Counted from the first letter of the stretch, positions 9,397-18,898 are shown. The stretch: DNA of 64,000 bases from Paracoccaceae bacterium (GCA_022448925.1 JAKVCP010000008.1:1-64000); one strand, 5' to 3'. A program made the numbers and translations. Notes: a model not told the origin generated them from the letters alone.

Positions 9397-9825
9397 TCAA
9401 GCGAGCTTTCGACTGCGCAGTTGTTCCTGCCAGCTTGCAGTGCAGTCCGGGCGGTGGTGGGTCAGCGCGTCGACGAACTGGTCCCACTCAGAGGGCGTCA
9501 TTCGCTTTCGCTGCAAATCAATGCTGCGCCGTCGGCCATCTACGTCATTGTTCACGAAGGCCTGATCCAACTCAAATGAGCGTATCTGATCCCACGTCCA
9601 CGCCCCTCGCGGGCTGATCGTCAAACCGTCTTCGGAAAGATGGACACTGTCCACACTGAGCAGCAACCGGCGCGTATGACGCACTGTCGCAAAGAGCCAA
9701 ACCCCAATCAATCCAAGTGCCAGCAAACCTTTTATGCTCTGAGTCGCTGCAACAAGCGCAATCCCAAGACCGGAGATGAATCAGAGCAGTCCGAAAAGAA
9801 TACAGGATGGGAAGAGCGGCCACAT
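9397..9825 (-). pseudogene. Small two-helix membrane protein interrupted by an in-frame TGA
   Basis: From a TTG at 9726 there is an open frame of 109 codons starting with a hydrophobic helix (LALGLIGVWLFATV). Reading the same frame upstream gives SIKG and FISGLGIALVAATQ, then a TGA at 9781-9783, then MWPLFPSCILFGLL from an ATG at 9825. Hydrophobic coding on both sides of the TGA, in one frame, suggests a nonsense change, most simply TGG to TGA. The candidate ATG lies inside the hairpin behind rpiA and has no good ribosome site, so the true start is uncertain. The soluble tail contains WTWDQIRSFELDQAF. I do not recognise the family. Confidence 0.45.
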
Positions 9826-9836
9826 TGGTGGCCGCT
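9815..9836 (-). terminator. Perfect hairpin downstream of rpiA
   Basis: AGCGGCCAC (9815-9823) and GTGGCCGCT (9828-9836) form a perfect 9-bp stem with a 4-nt loop, 30 nt beyond the rpiA stop. On the minus strand it is followed by a pyrimidine tract (CTTCCC) but not a clean T run. It may terminate rpiA, or it may hide the ATG at 9825 that lies in its loop and 3' arm. Confidence 0.5.
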
Positions 9837-9865
9837 TAAGCGCAAGATGAAACTCGGAGGCAGGC

Positions 9866-10654
9866 TTAGTCACCCAGATCGCTGAACAGGTTGTCGCCGT
9901 CCTCGACATCAATGCGGTCTTCGCTCACGGACCCCTCGTTGATGTCGCGGGTTTCCACCCGGCCATCGCTGAAGCCGATGATCACCGTGTCGCAAATGTC
10001 GACAAAGATCCCGTTTTCGACCACGCCCGGCATCTGGTTCAGCACCATCGCCATCTGGCGCGCATCGCCGATGCGGCCCAGGTTAAGATCAAGGATATAG
10101 TTTCCCTCATCCGTGATAAACGGCGTTTCGCCGTTCATCCGCAGGGCCGAGTTGCGTCCCATCACGTCCATCGAGATCAGCATTTCCTCGATCAGGGCCT
10201 GCGTGGTCTGCCAGCCAAAGGGGATGACCTCGACCGGCAGGGGGAAGGCGCCCAGCGTCTCGACCTCTTTGGCGGCGTCGGCAATCACGATCATCTGGTC
10301 GCTGGCCGTGGCCACGATCTTTTCCTGCAAGAGCGCCCCGCCGCCGCCCTTGATCAGGTTCAGCTCGCCATCAAACTCATCCGCGCCGTCAATTGTCACA
10401 TCCAGCCAACGCGCCTCATCCAGGGTTATCACGTCAATGCCAACGCTCTTGGCCAATTCGGCTGTGCGTGTCGATGTGGGCACGCCCCGAAACCGCAGCC
10501 CCTCGTCCTTGACACGTTCGCCCAGGCAGCGCACCAACCAGGCTGCGGTCGATCCGGTCCCAAGTCCAACGCGCATTCCCTTGTCCACGAAGCCCGCGGC
10601 GCGTTTGGCTGCGACGTATTTCGCCTTGTCGATGGGTGAAAGTTCTGTCGTCAT
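9866..10654 (-). CDS. rpiA: Ribose-5-phosphate isomerase A
   Basis: This 262-residue cytoplasmic enzyme interconverts ribose 5-phosphate and ribulose 5-phosphate in the pentose phosphate pathway. Family motifs are present: GMRVGLGTGSTAAWLV, the catalytic DEFDGELNLIKGGGGA (Asp and Lys), and VVENGIFVDICD. A GGAG site precedes the ATG at 10654 by 8 nt. The C-terminus is about 30 residues longer than usual and acidic (SVSEDRIDVEDGDNLFSDLGD), a trait I associate with roseobacter RpiA. It lies upstream of gor on the same strand. Confidence 0.96.
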   Translation of the reverse strand: MTTELSPIDKAKYVAAKRAAGFVDKGMRVGLGTGSTAAWLVRCLGERVKDEGLRFRGVPTSTRTAELAKSVGIDVITLDEARWLDVTIDGADEFDGELNLIKGGGGALLQEKIVATASDQMIVIADAAKEVETLGAFPLPVEVIPFGWQTTQALIEEMLISMDVMGRNSALRMNGETPFITDEGNYILDLNLGRIGDARQMAMVLNQMPGVVENGIFVDICDTVIIGFSDGRVETRDINEGSVSEDRIDVEDGDNLFSDLGD

Positions 10655-10972
10655 TGCCTGCGCTCCAAATGCATCCCGCTCTCCTTATAGAAAACCTGTC
10701 GCTGCGACGCGAGAGGCTTTCGCGTTCAAAACACGCACTGCGCGACGGCGTGCCAAGGACGCAACGCCCCAAGGCCCCGCCCGCGGGACGAAACATGCCA
10801 TGACGGGCTTTCCTGCCAACGCGAAACGGCTGTCGCTGCAAAATCCGCAGTGGGATCACCATAGCCCGCGGTGCGCACCGGACAGATGCGCCCAGTGCAC
10901 AGACATCACCCGTCATAGGCGAGCGCGCGCGCCCCGCAAGCTGCCGAAAGCCGGTCCGACTGTGCCCAGAGG
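10655..10972. other. 318-nt intergenic stretch between rpiA and sdaA
   Basis: GC-rich DNA between the rpiA start and the sdaA stop. It must hold the rpiA promoter, but I see no convincing sigma-70 boxes, RNA gene or strong terminator. An open frame running across it on the plus strand is antisense to rpiA and is not supported. Confidence 0.5.
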
Positions 10973-12346
10973 CTAACAGTTGGGAATGTTCACGGCCAGC
11001 CCGCCCAAAGAGGTCTCTTTGTATTTCTCACTCATATCCAAGCCCGTTTGGCGCATCGTCTCTATACAGGCATCGAGAGGCACCAAATGGGTTCCATCGC
11101 CGCGCAGAGCAAGCGACGCGGCCGACACCGCCTTGATCGCCCCCAGGCCGTTGCGCTCGATGCATGGCACTTGCACAAGACCTTTGACCGGATCACAGGT
11201 CATGCCCAAGTGGTGTTCCAGCGCAATCTCGGCTGCATTTTCGACCTGCTCAGGGGTTCCGCCCATGACCGCGCAGAGCCCGGCCGCAGCCATGGCAGAG
11301 GCGCTGCCGACCTCGGCCTGGCAACCCGCCTCAGCGCCACTGATCGAGGCGTTGAACTTCACAAGCCCCCCAATCGCGGCGGCGGTCAACAGAAACTCGG
11401 GGATGTTTGAGCGCGCCGCACCCGGCACATGATCCAGCCAATAGCGCAAAACCGCAGGAACAACACCAGCCGCCCCGTTGGTGGGCGCAGTCACCACCTG
11501 ACCGCCGGCGGCGTTTTCCTCATTCACGGCCATGGCATAAACGCTCATCCAGTCGTTTATCGTATGGGGTGCCGTCAGGTTCATGCCGCGTTCGGCCTGC
11601 AAAGCGTCATGGATCCCCTTGGCGCGGCGCTTGACATTCAGGCCACCCGGCAGAATGCCATCTGTGGTCAGGCCACGCTCAATACAGCCATCCATGACCT
11701 CCCAAAGCCGTGCAATCCCCCGATCCAGCCTATCAGCTCCACCGCGCGCCACCTCATTGGCACGTTTCATCGCTGCAATGGATTTACCGCTGGTCCTGGC
11801 CAGCAACAACATCTCGTCTGCGGTCTTGAAAGGATAGGGCACCGGCGGGCCATCATCAGTGTCATTATCAGCCGCCAATTCGTCCGCAGTCAGGACAAAT
11901 CCTCCGCCGACCGAATAATAGGTTTCCTGGAGGATCACATCGCCCTGAACATCGGTCGCCATCAGAATCATCCCATTGGCATGCCCCGGCAGGTTCGGAC
12001 CGAAATCGAATGTCAGATCTGCGCGGGGATCAAAATGCAATGGCGGCAGGCCTTCGGGCCTCAGGGTCTGCGTCTCTCGGATCTGCTCAAGCGTGGCTTC
12101 GGCCTGAAGGGCATCGTAGGTGTCAGGCCGGAAACCGGCCAACCCCAGAATCGTGGCGCGATCCGTCGCATGTCCCACACCGGTAAAGGCCAAAGAGCCA
12201 TGCAGCGAGGCGCGCACGCCATGTATGGCAAAAGCCGAGGTGCGCAGCGCCTCAAGAAAGCGGGCCGCGGCCACCATCGGGCCCATGGTATGAGACGATG
12301 ACGGGCCAACACCCACTTTGAACATGTCAAAGACCGACAGAAACAT
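10973..12346 (-). CDS. sdaA: L-serine ammonia-lyase (iron-sulfur type)
   Basis: This 457-residue single-chain serine dehydratase converts L-serine to pyruvate and ammonia. The N-terminus MFLSVFDMFKVGVGPSSSHT is the family signature. The C-terminal domain holds SGAEAGCQAEVGSASAM, LEHHLGMTCDPVKGLVQ and PCIERN, whose Cys residues bind the labile [4Fe-4S] cluster. NIPNC at the end is the usual tail Cys. Length matches the SdaA/SdaB type with both domains in one chain. Directly upstream lies a long region without a supported gene, so it is probably transcribed alone. Confidence 0.96.
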   Translation of the reverse strand: MFLSVFDMFKVGVGPSSSHTMGPMVAAARFLEALRTSAFAIHGVRASLHGSLAFTGVGHATDRATILGLAGFRPDTYDALQAEATLEQIRETQTLRPEGLPPLHFDPRADLTFDFGPNLPGHANGMILMATDVQGDVILQETYYSVGGGFVLTADELAADNDTDDGPPVPYPFKTADEMLLLARTSGKSIAAMKRANEVARGGADRLDRGIARLWEVMDGCIERGLTTDGILPGGLNVKRRAKGIHDALQAERGMNLTAPHTINDWMSVYAMAVNEENAAGGQVVTAPTNGAAGVVPAVLRYWLDHVPGAARSNIPEFLLTAAAIGGLVKFNASISGAEAGCQAEVGSASAMAAAGLCAVMGGTPEQVENAAEIALEHHLGMTCDPVKGLVQVPCIERNGLGAIKAVSAASLALRGDGTHLVPLDACIETMRQTGLDMSEKYKETSLGGLAVNIPNC

Positions 12347-13275
12347 GACTAGACAACCGTCCCTTCAGGCGGAGTTGAAAACTGTGGAGCGGTGAACGGT
12401 TGGGCGCTCGGGCCTTCGGCCAATGCCACTGTATCGCGTTTTCCAGCAGTTGCACCATCCCAAGTACAGGGAAAAAAGCCGTTTGTCGCAAAGAGCCTGG
12501 GACACCGTAAACGATAGCGATCCATCCACGATGCCAAAGATGCGACGCAAAGATCAAAACCGCTTGCTGCTGATGCCGTGAACCCGGCCAACACTTGAAC
12601 CAACAGAGCTTGGCGTTGAGCAAAATAAACCATTGGCATTCCTCCCAAAAACTGATGCCTGGAACATATGCGCGATCGCACCCAACGCCTTGGATATGGC
12701 TTCCCAAGAGACGCAGCATGACGCGCATTCAACGCAAACAACACTCTCTGCAAGACGCCGGCCTGATAGGCGGCCTGATCAGCGCTGAGCGCGCACGGCA
12801 TAAGCGCTGCGGCGCGGCGCCCCAGCCACAAGAAAAATGCTGCCACATGCGCCATCAGGCTGCTTGGTGATCCCGAAACCGGGATCAAACCGTGAGCGGC
12901 CCGCGTACGGTATCTGGAGGATGTCTGGCCCGATGCGGCTTTTTCAAGACACGGCATGTCTCGGGTTTGGCCCAGTTGCACCAAAGCGATCAAAACACCA
13001 GTCGAGGCATTGGCGCATGCAAAATGCAGTTCATTGTCTGACACCGCAGCCTCTTTTCGATGCGTCACGTTCAATGTTCATCGGCAGACTAGAAAATATC
13101 ACTGCAAAGCGAACCGCCTGAAAACGACGGCTTTTGCATCATGTGAGCCACGTCAACCCATATAGCGATTGCGACACTGGACGCCGCAAGAATAAATCTT
13201 AGGTTGCACCACTAAAATATAAATTATTCAAAGTTGATATTGATTTTGAAAAACCGCGCACATAGCGTGACGGTC
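12347..13275. other. 929-nt stretch without a supportable gene
   Basis: Both strands contain open frames, the longest being 241 codons on the minus strand (12349-13074) ending just before sdaA. Their products are Cys- and Arg-rich and poor in acidic residues, unlike real proteins in this window, and none matches a family I know. A perfect hairpin, TGATCCCG-AAAC-CGGGATCA, lies at 12868-12887 without a T run. The last 100 nt are AT-rich and probably hold the promoter of the EamA gene. The region may be a decayed gene. Confidence 0.5.
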
Positions 13276-14232
13276 ATGACTTCGACAACGAAACACGACA
13301 AACCACTGCTCGGCGTATTTTTGATGCTTGGGTTCTGCTTTGTCGCTCCGATGGGTGATGCAACGGCAAAACTATTGGGAGACCGCGTTCCTCTGGTGCA
13401 AGTTCTGCTGTGGCGCTTTGGACTGCAGGCATGTTTGTTGATCCCTCTGGTGGCATTGACTGGACGCATTTGGCGCATGCACGGAACGGTTCTTTGGCTG
13501 ACGGCCTTGCGCACCGTTTTGCACATCTTGGGCATTGGTATGATGTTTTCGGCGTTGCGTTATCTTCCTTTGGCGGACGCCGTTGCCATTGCCTTTGTCA
13601 TGCCATTCATCATGCTGCTACTTGGTCACGTTGTGCTGGGCGAAGAGGTCGGGTGGCGCCGGCTTATTGCTTGTCTTGTCGGCTTCATTGGCACCTTGCT
13701 GGTGGTCCAGCCTTCGTTCCAAGAGGTCGGCTGGCCCGCGCTTCTGCCCATCGGCGTTGCAGTCAACTTTTCAGTCTTCATGTTGGTGACGCGCCAAATC
13801 GCCAAAAAGACGGATCCGATCGGATTGCAAGCGGTCAGCGGGGTCATGGCAGTCTTCATCATCCTGCCAATCCTGGTTTTTGTCCCTGCAGGCACAACGC
13901 CCGGTGTCGGATGGATTGCCGCGGATGCACCTTCCCTTGGTTTGCTGGTGGCTATTGGTGCACTTGGAACGCTGGCCCATCTTTTGATGACATGGTCGTT
14001 GCGGTACGCGCCCAGCGCAACGCTGGCGCCGATGCAGTACCTTGAAATCCCGATCGCAACCTTCATCGGCCTGATCGTCTTTGCGGATCTGCCGAACGGT
14101 CTGGCAGCCATCGGGATCATGATTACCCTGGCCGCCGGACTGTACATCGTCATTCGTGAACGGGCCACGAGCCAGTCGCAGGATCAAGCAATGAAGATTG
14201 AAGCGACGGCGCAGCCTCAGGTGGCAGAATAA
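13276..14232 (+). CDS. EamA/RhaT (DMT superfamily) transporter
   Basis: This 318-residue inner-membrane protein has about ten hydrophobic helices in two EamA repeats. The first holds GDATAKLLGDRVPLVQVLLWRF and YLPLADAVAIAFVMPF, and the second holds LRYAPSATLAPMQYLEIP and GLIVFADLP. DMT transporters of this kind export metabolites such as amino acids or nucleosides; the substrate cannot be read from sequence. The ATG at 13276 is preferred over an upstream in-frame TTG at 13234, although its ribosome site is weak. The gene converges on thiN and the coding regions overlap by 83 nt. Confidence 0.9.
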   Translation: MTSTTKHDKPLLGVFLMLGFCFVAPMGDATAKLLGDRVPLVQVLLWRFGLQACLLIPLVALTGRIWRMHGTVLWLTALRTVLHILGIGMMFSALRYLPLADAVAIAFVMPFIMLLLGHVVLGEEVGWRRLIACLVGFIGTLLVVQPSFQEVGWPALLPIGVAVNFSVFMLVTRQIAKKTDPIGLQAVSGVMAVFIILPILVFVPAGTTPGVGWIAADAPSLGLLVAIGALGTLAHLLMTWSLRYAPSATLAPMQYLEIPIATFIGLIVFADLPNGLAAIGIMITLAAGLYIVIRERATSQSQDQAMKIEATAQPQVAE

Positions 14233-14845
14233 GCAACATTCCGGGACGATCGAACGTCAGGCGCACAGGCCCTGTCACCCTGTTCGATGTGCCAATCTGA
14301 CCATCGGGTTGGAACGCAAGCCCATCTATCGGCCATTCAAGCCCGGTCGACGTGCCCCGAACCAGCGCGAGTGGATACAGTGAGAGCCGGGATCCAATCG
14401 GCAGGTCAAGCGATATGGCGGGAGGCGCAACAACAATGACGTCATGGGCACCAAGCAGGATGCAGCGCCTCGATGCATGGCGCACAAGAACCGTCAATGC
14501 GGCCATTGCGTGGTCCATACGCCGACCCTGAAATCCCATTCCAAGAATAAGAGCCGCGTCGATGTTACGAAGGCACTTGTCAAAATCGGTGCTGTTCTGT
14601 TCGGCAATATGATGCGCAACTCCCTGTGGCAGAGAAGACAACACTGCTGGATCAATCGAATCAAAGTCACCGACCACGGCATGCGGTGTGACGCCCAGAT
14701 CCTGCAATCGCATCGCCCCGCCATCCGCAGCGACCACCACATCACTGGTCTTCAATACCCTCAATAATTCGCGATTGTCGCAGTCTCCGCCACCAACCAA
14801 AAGCACTGTTCCTGAAGAGCGAACAATTGGGAATATATCGGACAT
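14150..14845 (-). CDS. Thiamine pyrophosphokinase
   Basis: This 231-residue enzyme transfers pyrophosphate from ATP to thiamine to give thiamine diphosphate. Motifs include ADGGAMRLQDLGVTPHAVVG, the catalytic GDFDSID, STDFDKCL, and the C-terminal LEWPIDGLAFQPDGQIGTSN with VTGPVRLTF. Length is usual for ThiN-type enzymes. The ATG at 14845 is chosen because GGTGATTG precedes it; ATGs further upstream (14857, 14872) give no extra family similarity. The 3' end runs antisense through the last 83 nt of the EamA transporter gene, an unusually deep convergent overlap. Confidence 0.9.
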   Translation of the reverse strand: MSDIFPIVRSSGTVLLVGGGDCDNRELLRVLKTSDVVVAADGGAMRLQDLGVTPHAVVGDFDSIDPAVLSSLPQGVAHHIAEQNSTDFDKCLRNIDAALILGMGFQGRRMDHAMAALTVLVRHASRRCILLGAHDVIVVAPPAISLDLPIGSRLSLYPLALVRGTSTGLEWPIDGLAFQPDGQIGTSNRVTGPVRLTFDRPGMLLILPPEAAPSLQSSLLDPATGSWPVHE

Positions 14846-14977
14846 TTCAATCACCATAGCGAAACAGATCACAATCTAGTCACGAAATGATACGCTCGGT
14901 GGCACAGATTCGGGCGCGTTTCGACGTGTCGGGTATGCTAAACACTAAGGTCTGTATAGTTGGAAGGTGAGTAGCAC

Positions 14978-17209
14978 ATGGTCAGTTCAAGTAAGATCCT
15001 AACTGTATCCTACGGGACGTTCTCTTGCACGCTCGAAGGATTTGACGACTCTTTCGACACCATGAAGGCCATCGCTGAATATTTCCGTGACCTCGCCGCT
15101 GACGACCGGTACTTTGGTGCCGAACCCCCAACCCCTGACGCCGACATGCTTGCCCGCATTGCTGAGCGAGAGATGGAACGCCGTGTCGAAGCACGGATCG
15201 AAGAGCGCGGCGTCGTTCTGCGTCCATCCATCACAGCGCCTCTGCCAGATGCAGCGCCAACCGCGCAAAAAGTGCCGGCTGAAGGCGAAGAGCAAGTCGA
15301 CATGAAAGAGCCCTTTGCAGCCGAGGCCGCCCCCGGTGGTGACCCTGTGGTGCCTGAAAATGTGCCCCCCCTCGAGGCGCAAGCCCCTTTTGTTGATCTT
15401 GGTCCTGTGGCCCCTGCAGACGCAGATCCCGCGGCCGAACAGGACGCCGAGCCGACTGAGGCTGAGCACGCCGAGATCCAGGATCCTCTGTCCGCTGAGC
15501 CAACTTTGCACGATGACAGGCTTCAGCGGGGCGACGAGACCGAGGCCGTAGCAAAGGCCGACGCGCCGGAAATTCAAGACCTGACTGACCCAGATCAGGA
15601 TGTGGATCATACGATTGCTTCGGTGATGCAGACCATTGACGCAGCCCCCGCAGAGGCCCCCTTGCCTGCCACCAAAGACGGCCTAGACGACCACGCCGGG
15701 GATGAACAAGACGCCGCCGTCCATCCCGCTTCAGACCCGTCGAATATCGCAGAAAAGCTGCAGCGCATTCGCGCAGCCGTCGCGCGCGAGCCTGATCCTG
15801 TGGCCGAGCCAGAGCCAGGGCAAGACCAAAACGCTGCCTTCGCGACTGATGCAGCCACTGCGCTTCAGCCGACCGAAGACCTGGCGCAGGCCGAGCCCGC
15901 GTTACAGGCCTTTGATGACACGTCCGATGATCCGGCAGAGGAATCGCCTGACGCGGCCAATGCGGGCCGTCCCCGGATCAAGGCCCGCGTCACCAAGGTG
16001 AAACGCGCGGATTTCGACGCTGCCCTGACAGCCGGGCACCTGGAAGAAGTTGCACCGGACGTGGCAGACAGCTTGCCCATCGCAGAGCCCGTTCCGGGGG
16101 AGTCGACCCTCTCGGCTGATGACGAGGCAGATCTCGCTCGGGAACTGGCCGAAGTCGCATCGGAACTGGACGACCTCCCGAACGATGCCGACGATATCCT
16201 TACCCCGCTTCACGACCCCGATCACCTTGACGAAGCCCAAGCCACACGTTCCGCCGACGACGCTGGTTCGCCCCCCTCACAAGGCGACGCCAGTGAGCAC
16301 GGTGCGGCATCCGACCTGGCCACACAGACAGACGAAGACGATTGGGACGACTGGGATGAAGAAGATGAGGAAGAGGCGCGAAAATGGGCCGAGGCCGAAG
16401 CCCGCATAAAGGCAGAAGCCGCCGAACAGGCTGAAATGGAAGCCACGATTGATCGACTGGCCCGGGAAAGCGTGCGCAAAACTGTTAAGATGTCCAGCCC
16501 CGCACGCGCGATGCTGACCGAGAATGCCGTCGAAGAGGACGCCGAATCAGTCAGCCGTCTTCTTGACGAAACCAACACGCATCTTGACGAACCCGAAGGC
16601 AACCGGCGCCGCAGTGCGATTGCACATCTTCGTGCCGCTGTGGCAGCAACCCGCGCGGACCGCATTCTGGGAGGTGGACGCAAGAATGACAGCACCGAGG
16701 CATACCGCGAGGACCTTGCCAATGTCGTGCGTCCGCGCCGACCTCAGGGCAGTGGGTCAACGTCGGATCGACCGTCCGAAGCAAAGCCTGCGCCTTTGAA
16801 ACTGGTTGCCGAACAGCGCGTTGACACACCTGACGCAGAGGCCCCCGCGCCCGCACAGGCCATTCGACCGCGCCGCGTCAGCGCTGTGGCCGAAGATGAC
16901 GTGCAGCCTGATCCGTCGGATGGCGGTGGGTTCAACGAATTCGCAGAGAGCGTGGGCGCATCACAGTTGCCCGATTTGCTTGAAGCAGCTGCCGCCTACA
17001 TGTCGTTCGTCGAGGGCCGTGAGCAATTTTCTCGCCCCCAATTGATGACAAAGGTGCGTCAAGCCGAAACGCAGGAATCCTCGCGCGAGGATCGCCTGCG
17101 CAGCTTTGGCCAACTGTTGCGGGACGGAAAAATTGAAAAGACCGAAAGTGGCCGCTACGCGGCTTCTGAGACAATCAACTTCAAACCTGGCACCCGCGCC
17201 GCAGGATAA
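14978..17209 (+). CDS. Large acidic protein of unknown function (roseobacter-type)
   Basis: The 743-residue product has three parts. An N-terminal segment (1-80) reads KILTVSYGTFSCTLEGFDD and IAEYFRDLAADDRYFG and looks conserved and structured. A long central region (about 85-590) is very rich in Ala, Asp, Glu and Pro, with WDDWDEEDEEEARKWAEA near 455, and is probably disordered with a short coiled coil. The C-terminal domain (about 640-743) has FAESVGASQLPDLLEAAAAY, FSRPQLMTKVRQ and LRSFGQLLRDGKIEK. There is no signal peptide or membrane helix. I recognise the N-terminus as conserved in Rhodobacteraceae without known function. Confidence 0.85.
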   Translation: MVSSSKILTVSYGTFSCTLEGFDDSFDTMKAIAEYFRDLAADDRYFGAEPPTPDADMLARIAEREMERRVEARIEERGVVLRPSITAPLPDAAPTAQKVPAEGEEQVDMKEPFAAEAAPGGDPVVPENVPPLEAQAPFVDLGPVAPADADPAAEQDAEPTEAEHAEIQDPLSAEPTLHDDRLQRGDETEAVAKADAPEIQDLTDPDQDVDHTIASVMQTIDAAPAEAPLPATKDGLDDHAGDEQDAAVHPASDPSNIAEKLQRIRAAVAREPDPVAEPEPGQDQNAAFATDAATALQPTEDLAQAEPALQAFDDTSDDPAEESPDAANAGRPRIKARVTKVKRADFDAALTAGHLEEVAPDVADSLPIAEPVPGESTLSADDEADLARELAEVASELDDLPNDADDILTPLHDPDHLDEAQATRSADDAGSPPSQGDASEHGAASDLATQTDEDDWDDWDEEDEEEARKWAEAEARIKAEAAEQAEMEATIDRLARESVRKTVKMSSPARAMLTENAVEEDAESVSRLLDETNTHLDEPEGNRRRSAIAHLRAAVAATRADRILGGGRKNDSTEAYREDLANVVRPRRPQGSGSTSDRPSEAKPAPLKLVAEQRVDTPDAEAPAPAQAIRPRRVSAVAEDDVQPDPSDGGGFNEFAESVGASQLPDLLEAAAAYMSFVEGREQFSRPQLMTKVRQAETQESSREDRLRSFGQLLRDGKIEKTESGRYAASETINFKPGTRAAG

Positions 17210-17322
17210 GACATCCACCCAGTCTTCGGAAATCTGGCGGCGCTCGACAAGGCCGACCAGCCCCTGACGTGCTATCCGCGGACAGTCACGACCAAAAAAC
17301 TGGATCTACTCTGCCCAGCAGT

Positions 17323-17347
17323 GTGATGGCACAAGCCCAGCCATCAC
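17323..17347. terminator. Stem-loop between convergent genes
   Basis: GTGATGGC (17323-17330) and GCCATCAC (17340-17347) pair perfectly around a 9-nt loop, between the acidic-protein gene and the DUF2842 gene. There is no T run, so it is a weak or rho-assisted terminator candidate for either strand. Confidence 0.4.
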
Positions 17348-17360
17348 GCGGATATCCGGT

Positions 17361-17585
17361 CTAGTCCTCTGGCTGGTCAGGATCGGCCTGACCAACCCCG
17401 CGAAAAACGAACTTGAAGGGGATGGCCCAGATGATGCCCAAGACAATGTAGACAAGCAGCTCTACCAGAATTGGTGGGCGGTTCAGCAGGGTCACCACAG
17501 TGACGGCGGACACAATATAGACGGGCAGCCCGATCAATAAGATCACGAGCGCCCATCGACGGCGAGCTTTGTATGAAAGGGTCAT
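17361..17585 (-). CDS. DUF2842 small membrane protein
   Basis: This is a 74-residue protein with two hydrophobic segments: RWALVILLIGLPVYIVSAV and LVELLVYIVLGIIWAIPF. It is a DUF2842 family member, which alphaproteobacteria often encode next to purA. The ATG overlaps the purA stop by one base (TGATG), implying coupled translation. The longer frame upstream to 17780 is antisense-like noise inside purA and is discarded. Function is unknown. Confidence 0.85.
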   Translation of the reverse strand: MTLSYKARRRWALVILLIGLPVYIVSAVTVVTLLNRPPILVELLVYIVLGIIWAIPFKFVFRGVGQADPDQPED

Positions 17586-18898
17586 CAATCTGCAAACGGG
17601 TCCGTGACTAGGATGGTGTCTTCGCGCTCGGGCGATGTAGAGAGTAGTGCGACAGGACAATCGATCAACTCTTCCACACGGCGCACGTATTTGATCGCAT
17701 TGGCCGGAAGCTCTGCCCAGCTGCGTGCCCCTTCGGTAGATTCGCTCCAGCCCGGCATCTCTTCGTAGATCGGCGTGCAACGTGCCTGTTGGTCCGAGGC
17801 CGTCGGCAGGTAGTCCAAGCGGGTCCCATCAAGGTCATACCCGGTGCAGATCTTCAACGTTTCAAAGCCGTCAAGGACATCAAGCTTGGTCAGGCAGATG
17901 CCCTTGACACCGGACGTTGCACAGGTTTGACGCACCAATGCCGCATCAAACCAGCCACAGCGACGTTGGCGACCGGTGGTGGTGCCAAATTCATGCCCCC
18001 GCTCGCCCAGGCGGGCGCCATCGGCGTCAGGTGTGCCATCTGCATTCAACAATTCCGTTGGGAAGGGGCCTTCGCCGACACGGGTGGTGTAGGCCTTGAC
18101 GATGCCCAGCACATAGTCGATGCCGCCAGGACCAATGCCGACACCTGTTGCGGCCTGTCCCGCGATTACGTTCGAAGACGTCACGAACGGGTAGGTACCG
18201 AAGTCGATATCCAACAAAGCGCCCTGTGCACCCTCGAACAGGATGCGCTTGCCGGCCTTGCGCTTTTCATTCAGCACCTTCCAAACAGGTGCAGAGAACG
18301 GCAGTATCTGCGGAGCAATCTCTCGCAGCTGGGCGATCAAGGCATCACGATCAATCGGGTCGACATTCAAGCCTCTGCGCAACGGGTCATGATGCTGCAA
18401 CGCCCGGTCTACACGCGCCTCAAGCGTTGCGGGATCAGCCAGGTCGGCCACACGAACGGAACGTCTGCCAACCTTATCTTCGTAGGCTGGCCCGATCCCA
18501 CGACCGGTGGTGCCGATCTTGGTCCCTTTACTGGCCGCTTCTTCGCGTGCGCGATCAAGCTCGCCATGGAAAGGCAGAATGAGAGGTGTGTTTTCCGCGA
18601 TCATCAGGGTTTCGGGGGTAATATCCACACCCTGCGCCTGAACCGTGGCGATCTCTTTCATCAGGTGCCAGGGGTCCAGCACAACACCATTGCCGATCAC
18701 CGACAGTTTCCCCCCCCGGACAACACCAGAGGGCAAGGCGTGCAGCTTGTAAACCTCGCCGTCGATAACCAGCGTGTGACCTGCATTGTGGCCCCCCTGG
18801 AAACGCGCGATCACATCCGCTCGCTCGCTCAGCCAATCCACGATTTTGCCTTTGCCTTCGTCGCCCCATTGGGCGCCCACGACAACCACGTTTGCCAT
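17585..18898 (-). CDS. purA: Adenylosuccinate synthetase
   Basis: This 437-residue cytoplasmic enzyme makes adenylosuccinate from IMP and aspartate with GTP, the first committed step to AMP. The N-terminus [20 protein letters not shown] contains the GTP-binding loop. [49 protein letters not shown] and ATTGR-type [14 protein letters not shown] are all present. Length matches the family. It is the first gene of a two-gene unit with DUF2842. Confidence 0.98.
   Translation of the reverse strand: MANVVVVGAQWGDEGKGKIVDWLSERADVIARFQGGHNAGHTLVIDGEVYKLHALPSGVVRGGKLSVIGNGVVLDPWHLMKEIATVQAQGVDITPETLMIAENTPLILPFHGELDRAREEAASKGTKIGTTGRGIGPAYEDKVGRRSVRVADLADPATLEARVDRALQHHDPLRRGLNVDPIDRDALIAQLREIAPQILPFSAPVWKVLNEKRKAGKRILFEGAQGALLDIDFGTYPFVTSSNVIAGQAATGVGIGPGGIDYVLGIVKAYTTRVGEGPFPTELLNADGTPDADGARLGERGHEFGTTTGRQRRCGWFDAALVRQTCATSGVKGICLTKLDVLDGFETLKICTGYDLDGTRLDYLPTASDQQARCTPIYEEMPGWSESTEGARSWAELPANAIKYVRRVEELIDCPVALLSTSPEREDTILVTDPFAD

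Noticed and set aside
10113-10976. 287-codon plus-strand frame across rpiA
   Set aside because: It is antisense to rpiA, whose protein signature is unmistakable; it exists because of GC-rich codon bias.
12349-13074. 241-codon minus-strand frame directly upstream of sdaA
   Set aside because: The product is rich in Cys, Arg and Ser and very poor in acidic residues, unlike neighbours, and I see no family motif.
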